Positions 29,301-34,229 of a DNA stretch of 34,229 bases are shown in pieces. The stretch comes from Prevotella sp. UBA2754 (GTDB lineage: Bacteria; Bacteroidota; Bacteroidia; Bacteroidales; Bacteroidaceae). Each line of letters opens with the position of its first letter. The first letter of the stretch is position 1. The DNA lies in assembly GCA_002353295.1 (NCBI GenBank), contig DEJG01000021.1:1-34229 (forward strand), in the 5' to 3' direction. Made by a program: the position numbers and the translations under genes. The notes beneath the pieces are model-generated. The model had not been told where the DNA came from, did no database searches, and saw only the letters and a list, made by a program, of their open reading frames with translations.

Positions 29301-30728
29301 ATGAAAACAATAAAATATTTAGTAATGGGAGTGCTGATGTTAGGATTCGGCACTCAAGTGAATGCGCAGGACGGTACAAAGGCCGACATCGACGCAGTGA
29401 AGAGAATCATTAGTAGTAAACCCGCTGACCTTGAGAAGCAGATGAAGCCTTACTACAAGGAAAACAGAAAGAATGCCGAGATGATGTATGCTTTCGGTCG
29501 TGCATTCTACGAAGCTGGCGACACCGCCAATGCTCATGTTTATGCCAACTATGCTTTAGATGCTTCTAAGAATAAGTATGCGCCTGCCTACGTGATGTTG
29601 GGTGACATCGCTGCTTTAGGCGATGACGGTGGTGCTGCAGCACAGTATTATGATCAGGCTATCTACTACGACAAGAAGTTGGCAGAAGCCTATCGTAAGT
29701 ATGCTATGGTATATCGTAAGATTGACCCCAATGGTGCTGCTCGTAAGCTGGACGAATTAAAAGCCAATTGTCCAGAAGTAAACGTTGACGCCATTAAGGG
29801 CCATATCTTCATGGTAGCAGGTGATGAGAAATCTGCCTATAACGAGTTCAAGAAGGTACCCATCGCCCAGTTGGACAAGAGCTATCTGAACGAATTTGCC
29901 CGTGCCAGCTACTTCCAGGGCCACTTTGAAGATGCACTGGCAGCTTGTGAGCAAGGTCTGAAGGAGAAGCCACGTAATGCTACCTTCACCCGTCTGGCTA
30001 TGTTCAGCAACTACGAGTTGAAGAACTACGATGCTGCCAAGGGGTATATCTACAAGTATTTCAACGAAACTGACAGTGCTAAGTACTCAGAGTACGACCA
30101 CTATTATTCAGCCCTTATTTACGATGCCCTGGGCGAACAGCAGAATGCCTTCAGTGAGTACGACAAGGCGCTGGCTTTGGTAAACGACTCTTCAATGATC
30201 AAGAAATGGGCTATTCTGAAAACGCTCTCTGATGCTTATCTGAAGAACAAGGATTTTGCCAAGGCAACAGACTACTACAAGCAGATGTTAGCCAACAAGA
30301 AGGATCTGACCTATGACGATGAGGAAGGTCTGGCTACTATTTACAACAAGAATGGCGAAGCTTCTGCTGATCCTGCCAAGAAGATTGAGATGATCAAGAA
30401 GGCTGACGAGGTTTATGCTCAGCTCATTCAGAAATATCCAACTCAAGAGGTTTACTCTACCTACATGCGTGCCAACCTGAACAACAAGCTTGACAAGGAT
30501 ATGGAGAAGAGTCTTGCTAAGCCTTACTACGAGAAGTTGGCTTCGCTATTGGCAGGGAAGAACGATCGTACCAAGGGACAGGACACCATGTTGAAGACAG
30601 CCTACCACTATCTGATGTTCAACTCATACATCAACAAGAACATCGATGGTGCCAAAGCCTTCGCAGAGAAGATTCTCCAAATTGACCCAGAGTATAATGC
30701 TGCTCTGCAGATTCAGGCTCTGAAATAA
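29301..30728 (+). CDS. Secreted tetratricopeptide-repeat protein
   Basis: 475 residues with a signal peptide ending VNAQ (cleavage near residue 23), so it is periplasmic. The mature part is a chain of helical TPR-type repeats with recurring patterns such as AxxxYANYALDASKNKYAPAYVMLGDIA, AAQYYDQAIYYDKKLAEAYRKYAMVY and ALAACEQGLKEKP, running from about residue 45 to the end. TPR arrays serve as protein-binding scaffolds; the partner is unknown. Its position as last gene after exbB-exbD-exbD-tonB and the PstS-like gene, 83 bases on and before a terminator, suggests a role with the TonB machine. The codon bias resembles that of exbB, suggesting good expression. Confidence 0.88.
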   Translation: MKTIKYLVMGVLMLGFGTQVNAQDGTKADIDAVKRIISSKPADLEKQMKPYYKENRKNAEMMYAFGRAFYEAGDTANAHVYANYALDASKNKYAPAYVMLGDIAALGDDGGAAAQYYDQAIYYDKKLAEAYRKYAMVYRKIDPNGAARKLDELKANCPEVNVDAIKGHIFMVAGDEKSAYNEFKKVPIAQLDKSYLNEFARASYFQGHFEDALAACEQGLKEKPRNATFTRLAMFSNYELKNYDAAKGYIYKYFNETDSAKYSEYDHYYSALIYDALGEQQNAFSEYDKALALVNDSSMIKKWAILKTLSDAYLKNKDFAKATDYYKQMLANKKDLTYDDEEGLATIYNKNGEASADPAKKIEMIKKADEVYAQLIQKYPTQEVYSTYMRANLNNKLDKDMEKSLAKPYYEKLASLLAGKNDRTKGQDTMLKTAYHYLMFNSYINKNIDGAKAFAEKILQIDPEYNAALQIQALK

Positions 30729-30745
30729 TTTGCAAAACCTACAAC

Positions 30746-30775
30746 GGAGCGTGGGGCAACTCACGCTCCATTTTT
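30746..30775 (+). terminator. Intrinsic terminator of the exbB-tonB operon
   Basis: GGAGCGTG and CACGCTCC (30746-30753 with 30762-30769) form an 8-bp stem with an 8-base loop, followed by ATTTTT. It lies 17 bases after the TPR gene stop. Confidence 0.85.
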
Positions 30776-30796
30776 AATTCATTCAGCCTTTAATCC

Positions 30797-32833
30797 ATGA
30801 ATCTGAGAAAACTGACATTTTACTTCAGTTTAGTTAGTCTATGCACTATGTTTGCAATAACAGGTTGTAACAATAGTGATAAGAAGGTTTTCTCAGCAAA
30901 CAAACAGACAAATTACCATGATTCAATCATCGAACAGGCGATGAACATGAATCTGGACAGTGCACTGAAGATGGTTGACAGTTTGGAAAGCGGTAAGACT
31001 ATTCCTGAATATAAAGCCAACTATTATCGCGGTCAGATACACTATAAGCTAGGACAAGAACTCACCTCCGAGCTCTATTTCAAACGTGCATTAACAAGCG
31101 ATGAACTCATCCACGAGCACCCTGCCATCTATTATTACATTTCCGATCAATTGTCGACTATCCTGACGGTAAAAGGTGATCAGGAAGGTGCGGCCAACGT
31201 AGCAATGGATGCCTATTCCATTGTACGTAATGACACCACCCAGGACGGTGAATACTGGCAAGCCGTATTACTACACGATATTGGTTACAGCCAGATGCAA
31301 CTAGAGCATTATGAAGAGGCTAAAAAGAATTTCACAAATGCCTGGAACACACTGAAACACCTTGTGGATAAGAATCCCTCGTTCGACAATCTCTATAGTT
31401 GGGCCCGTATCACCTATAACATCATCGATGCTTACACCAGTACCGAACAATTTAAGGAGGCAGAAAAATGGATTCCACAAGCAGAAGAGGCTATCGGACG
31501 CATGTCAGCATCGCCAGAATGTAATGCTGCCACCGCAGAGGAGTTCTCTGCTGGTCTGAATACCCACAAAGCACTTGTATACATCAAGACAGGACGTCCT
31601 AAGGAAGCACAGACGGCCTATCAGCGCTTCTTGGGAACACAGTATTCTAAAACCAGCAAGGGACTGATTGAGCATAGTGAATATCTCGAACTCGCAGAGC
31701 GTTGGAACGAACTTGCTCTCCTGACACCAAAAATAGATTCAGTTGTACAAGCATGGGGCACTCCCCTCTCCCTTTATTACCTTAAGTCTTACCTTTCTCC
31801 TTATTTAAAGGCTTATCTGAAGTCAGGTCATACTGAACAAGCAGTAAAAATGGCCGAACGCATAGCCAATTCTGCCGACTCCATCTTTGAATACGAGCGT
31901 ATGCATAATGCTGCCGAACTGGCTATCATGTATGAAACACAAGAGAAAGAACGCCAGATTGCAGACCAGCAGGCAATGCTCAAGAATCAGCGATACATCA
32001 CCATCATGGTAGCTGTAATACTCATTCTTATTTCTCTCGTTGTCATAACGCTGATTCGACTGCACAACGCCAAAAATCTGTCGGAGAAGAACAAGGAGTT
32101 GGAAGAAAAGAACAAAGAGTTGATGTTTGCCAATCAACGGGCAGAAGAGTCGTCACGCATGAAGACCGACTTCATCCAACAGATCTCCCACGAGATACGC
32201 ACACCGCTGAATATCCTCAGCGGTTTCACCCAGGTGCTTACCTCGCCAGAGGTTGAAATCGAAGAAGAAGAGCGTGCTGATATCAACAATCGAATCACCG
32301 CGAATACCAAGCGCATCACCGAGCTGGTCAATAAAATGATAGAACTCTCTGATATCCATAGTCAGACGGTAATTAAGCGTGTTGACAAAGTGACCACCGT
32401 CCAGATTGCTGCAATGGCTGTTGAAAATTCCGACTTACAAGGCGCTAACCACATCACATTCAATTTAGAATTTGACCAATCCGCCGAAAAGTCAATATGC
32501 ACCAATGCACTATCAGCATCCAGGGCCTTGTCACTCCTGCTCAACAATGCCGTTAAGTTTACAGAAAAAGGCACTGTAGAACTCCGTATCACCCTTGATG
32601 CTGCAAAACAGATGGTAGTCTATACTGTGACAGATACTGGTATTGGTGTTCCTCCTTACGAATCCGAACGCATCTTCGAAGAATTCACACAACTCGACAA
32701 CTACTATGCTGGCACAGGTATAGGCCTCAGTGTGGCTCGTAGCATTGCACGCCGTCTGGGAGGCGATATCCAACTAGATACCACCTATACGGGTGGAGCC
32801 CGTTTCGTCTTCACAATCCCTGACGAACAATAA
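30797..32833 (+). CDS. TPR-containing sensor histidine kinase with a lipobox
   Basis: 678 residues. The N-terminal signal ends AITGC with Cys24 as a possible lipidated residue. A periplasmic TPR-like helical sensor follows (about 35-375), then one membrane helix (about 398-420), a short coiled coil rich in Glu, Lys and Asn, a HisKA domain with His465 in QISHEIRTPLN, and a HATPase domain (about 555-675) with N box LLLNNAVKFTEKG, G1 box DTGIGVPPYE and G2 box GTGIGLSVARSIARRLGG. All catalytic motifs are intact. It has no receiver or output domain and no response regulator next to it, so it is an orphan kinase. The signal is unknown. It is separated from the TonB operon by a terminator; I see no TAnnTTTG promoter ahead of it. 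Confidence 0.92.
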   Translation: MNLRKLTFYFSLVSLCTMFAITGCNNSDKKVFSANKQTNYHDSIIEQAMNMNLDSALKMVDSLESGKTIPEYKANYYRGQIHYKLGQELTSELYFKRALTSDELIHEHPAIYYYISDQLSTILTVKGDQEGAANVAMDAYSIVRNDTTQDGEYWQAVLLHDIGYSQMQLEHYEEAKKNFTNAWNTLKHLVDKNPSFDNLYSWARITYNIIDAYTSTEQFKEAEKWIPQAEEAIGRMSASPECNAATAEEFSAGLNTHKALVYIKTGRPKEAQTAYQRFLGTQYSKTSKGLIEHSEYLELAERWNELALLTPKIDSVVQAWGTPLSLYYLKSYLSPYLKAYLKSGHTEQAVKMAERIANSADSIFEYERMHNAAELAIMYETQEKERQIADQQAMLKNQRYITIMVAVILILISLVVITLIRLHNAKNLSEKNKELEEKNKELMFANQRAEESSRMKTDFIQQISHEIRTPLNILSGFTQVLTSPEVEIEEEERADINNRITANTKRITELVNKMIELSDIHSQTVIKRVDKVTTVQIAAMAVENSDLQGANHITFNLEFDQSAEKSICTNALSASRALSLLLNNAVKFTEKGTVELRITLDAAKQMVVYTVTDTGIGVPPYESERIFEEFTQLDNYYAGTGIGLSVARSIARRLGGDIQLDTTYTGGARFVFTIPDEQ

Positions 32834-32837
32834 AAAA

Positions 32838-32858
32838 GGCTTTCCTATTTGGAAAGCC
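32838..32858. terminator. Bidirectional terminator between the histidine kinase and ferredoxin genes
   Basis: GGCTTTCC and GGAAAGCC (32838-32845 with 32851-32858) form a perfect 8-bp stem with loop TATTT. A-rich sequence on the left and T-rich on the right let it end the converging kinase (+) and ferredoxin (-) transcripts. Confidence 0.85.
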
Positions 32859-32883
32859 CTATTTTAAAATACGATTGTGCAAA

Positions 32884-33054
32884 TTAAGCTGGCAAGCTGA
32901 TAGCCTCAGATGGGCAAACATCTGCACATGTACCACACTCTGTGCAAACATCTGGGTTGATAGAATACTTGTCGCCCTCAGAGATAGCTCCAGCTGGGCA
33001 CTCATCGATACATGTTCCACATGCGATGCAATCGTCACCAATTACGTATGCCAT
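32884..33054 (-). CDS. 2[4Fe-4S] bacterial-type ferredoxin
   Basis: 56 residues, a complete small ferredoxin starting MAYVIGDDCIACGTC and ending EAISLPA. Two CxxCxxCxxxCP cluster motifs are present (Cys 9, 12, 15, 19 and Cys 37, 40, 43, 47), so all eight ligands for two [4Fe-4S] clusters are in place. It is a soluble low-potential electron carrier, for example for pyruvate:ferredoxin oxidoreductase or hydrogenase-type enzymes in anaerobes. It has its own -7 element and shares a bidirectional terminator with the convergent kinase gene. A longer open frame overlapping it on the same strand is only a shadow. Confidence 0.96.
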   Translation of the reverse strand: MAYVIGDDCIACGTCIDECPAGAISEGDKYSINPDVCTECGTCADVCPSEAISLPA

Positions 33055-33104
33055 AATCTTTAATTATTTAAATTGTTAATACTAAATACTTATATTTGAT
33101 GATG

Positions 33105-33112
33105 CAAAGATA
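33105..33112 (-). promoter_or_regulatory. Promoter -7 element of the ferredoxin gene
   Basis: The minus strand reads TATCTTTG, 50 bases before the ATG. The -33 region shows no TTG at the usual distance. Confidence 0.6.
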
Positions 33113-33210
33113 GACATTATTTTTGATTTATACCTAATTTTAGGGAGATATTTTAATAATTTATACGATGTCGAAATAATAAAGAAGCCCTTACTTACGT
33201 TATAATTAAT

Positions 33211-33960
33211 GTGAAAAGACAAAGAATACTCATCCTAGTGACCCTGATTGTCACAACCCTTTCAGGCTATGCTCAGCAACGTCGCGTGCAGCATAAGCCC
33301 TATATCGATTTACGCCCCATGCATTTTGGTATCGTTGTAGGTACCCATTTGCAAGACATAGAGTTTGAGAATGTCGGCCTACAGACCCTTGTCGACGAAG
33401 AAGGCAATACGAGCGAACACCTGATTATGACCGAGTGCGACAAGTGGAACCCTGGGTTCTCCGTTGGTGTATTGGCAGAATTGCGACTGCACGAGAATTT
33501 AGCCCTGCGCTTTACCCCCTCCATGTATTTCGGTGCAAAGCATCTGACCTTCCTCAACATGCTGAATCTTGACGCAGAAGGGAATCCGCTCAAGACCACC
33601 CAGGACCTCAAATGTACCTACGTGGCTTTCCCGCTAAACATCAAATTCAGTGCTCCCCGTTTTAACAACTACCGCCCGTTTATCTCGGCAGGAGCCAGTG
33701 GCCTTATTAACCTTACAAACGGTGGCGAAGACAATATCAGTCTGAAACGCTTTACCACCATGCTGGAAGTAGGCATCGGATGTGACTTCTACCTTCCGTT
33801 CTTCAAACTCATCCCCGAATTGAAATTTTGCTATGGTTTAGGCAACTCGTTAGATACCAACCACATCAACGAACTGCGCGATACCAACAAACGAGCCTAT
33901 GCAGGCAGTGTTAGAGATGCGCAGTCCAAGATGATTATGCTCTCGATTTATTTCGAGTGA
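33211..33960 (+). CDS. porT: PorT-family outer-membrane beta-barrel protein
   Basis: 249 residues starting with GTG; no ATG lies in frame upstream, and this start gives a clean signal peptide ending GYAQ. The mature part alternates polar and hydrophobic residues as in an eight-stranded barrel. KPYIDLRPMHFGIVVGTHLQD, NPGFSVGVLAELRLHENLALRFTPSMYFG and the aromatic C-terminal end IMLSIYFE fit the PorT family, whose founder in Porphyromonas gingivalis is needed for type IX secretion of gingipains. Whether this copy serves type IX secretion or is a general PorT-like barrel cannot be told from sequence alone, but gldH in the same window makes the former reasonable. No clear promoter is seen; TAATTTTA near 33135 is one base off the consensus. 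Confidence 0.8.
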   Translation: MKRQRILILVTLIVTTLSGYAQQRRVQHKPYIDLRPMHFGIVVGTHLQDIEFENVGLQTLVDEEGNTSEHLIMTECDKWNPGFSVGVLAELRLHENLALRFTPSMYFGAKHLTFLNMLNLDAEGNPLKTTQDLKCTYVAFPLNIKFSAPRFNNYRPFISAGASGLINLTNGGEDNISLKRFTTMLEVGIGCDFYLPFFKLIPELKFCYGLGNSLDTNHINELRDTNKRAYAGSVRDAQSKMIMLSIYFE

Positions 33961-34023
33961 AGTGTCAAAAATGCTAATTTCGAAGATACTTGCATCCGAA
34001 AATAAAAATAAATCGAAAATTAT

Positions 34024-34054
34024 TTTGTATTTTGCTCACTTATTCGTACCTTTG
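34024..34054 (+). promoter_or_regulatory. Promoter of rplS
   Basis: TTTG (34024-34027), 19 bases, then TACCTTTG (34047-34054). The ATG is 89 bases downstream, so the mRNA has a leader of about 80 bases. Confidence 0.75.
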
Positions 34055-34061
34055 CACCCGC

Positions 34062-34126
34062 TTTCCGCGTAATCGCTGTCAGGAAGTAACGTGTTGCCTG
34101 TTATGTTGCGTAGGAACGATACAACA
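34062..34126 (+). promoter_or_regulatory. Structured rplS leader: two hairpins of the same design
   Basis: Hairpin 1: TTTCC-GCG, loop TAAT, CGC, 3' bulge TGTCA, GGAAG (34062-34086). Hairpin 2: TGTTG-CGT, loop AGGA, ACG, 3' bulge ATA, CAACA (34104-34126). Both have a 5-bp lower stem, a 3-bp upper stem, a four-base loop and a bulge only on the 3' side. They fill most of the leader and may be an autoregulatory site for the ribosomal protein. Confidence 0.5.
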
Positions 34127-34143
34127 ATTTAATAAGAAAAGAA

Positions 34144-34229
34144 ATGGATCTAATTAAAGTTGCTGAAGAAGCATTTGCAACCGGCAAGAAGTTCCCAGAG
34201 TTCAAAGCTGGTGACACTGTAACTGTCGC
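34144..34229 (+). CDS. rplS: 50S ribosomal protein L19, 5' part only
   Basis: The first 28 codons (MDLIKVAEEAFATGKKFPEF and on to KAGDTVTV) match the N-terminus of Bacteroidetes L19; the gene runs off the window end. L19 lies at the interface of the two ribosomal subunits. The recognition rests on this short N-terminus, the strong promoter and the structured leader. Confidence 0.88.
   Translation, partial: MDLIKVAEEAFATGKKFPEFKAGDTVTV

Noticed and set aside
32859..33041. A 60-codon minus-strand frame overlapping the ferredoxin
   Set aside because: The 56-residue frame at 32884-33054 has two perfect iron-sulfur cluster motifs; the longer frame is its shadow.

Overview
The window comes from a member of the Bacteroidales, most likely Prevotella in the broad sense (Prevotellaceae). 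Three things point there. Almost every promoter I can place has the Bacteroidetes-type -7 element TAnnTTTG, in several cases with TTG/TTTG 18-21 bases upstream, and Shine-Dalgarno sequences are rare. The gene content is typical of the group: gldH, a PorT-type barrel, RicT/PSP1, exbB-exbD-exbD-tonB with a PstS-like lipoprotein and a TPR protein, and mreBCD-mrdA-rodA behind a purH-type gene. The protein sequences also read as Bacteroidetes. Nearly all of the window is core genome; I see no phage, insertion sequence or CRISPR array.

Layout. 1-3.4 kb, minus strand: a secreted protein with glycine-rich repeats, an OmpA-type lipoprotein and a PfkB sugar kinase. 3.4-5.5 kb: an intergenic region with three copies of a palindrome spaced exactly 22 bp apart, then pyrH and birA (minus), facing away from tadA (plus) across a mirror-symmetric promoter. 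5.5-9.5 kb: a pentose-type locus with a sugar/proton symporter and a lone receiver-domain protein (minus), divergent from a secreted GH51 arabinofuranosidase (plus). 9.6-13.3 kb, plus: metF, holB, ricT and gldH, tightly packed or overlapping. 13.3-19.6 kb, minus: the rod-shape operon, transcribed as purH (cyclohydrolase domain only), mreB, mreC, mreD, mrdA, rodA. 19.8 kb: tRNA-Met(CAU) with its own promoter and terminator. 20.0-25.1 kb, plus: a START-like protein, an LptF/LptG-type permease, ribBA and an aminotransferase. 25.1-30.8 kb, plus: the TonB energising operon, ending in a PstS-like lipoprotein and a TPR protein. 30.8-34.2 kb: a TPR sensor histidine kinase, a small 2[4Fe-4S] ferredoxin (minus), a PorT-like barrel, and the start of rplS behind a structured leader.

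How the parts fit together. The Mre/PBP2/RodA set elongates the side wall. OmpA, LptF/G, PorT, GldH and TonB/ExbBD serve the outer membrane, its lipopolysaccharide, type IX secretion and TonB-dependent nutrient import. The GH51 enzyme and the divergent symporter form a small arabinose/pentose module. The remaining genes are housekeeping (nucleotides, folate, riboflavin, biotin transfer, tRNA editing, replication, translation).

I found no convincing new multi-gene system. The most interesting signals are small-scale: the symmetric, probably leaderless birA/tadA promoter; the 22-bp-phased palindromes upstream of the sugar kinase; a terminator hidden inside tadA; a purH reduced to one domain; heptanucleotide repeats inside holB and birA; and twin hairpins ahead of rplS. 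Coordinates were read by eye, and no homology search or folding program was run.
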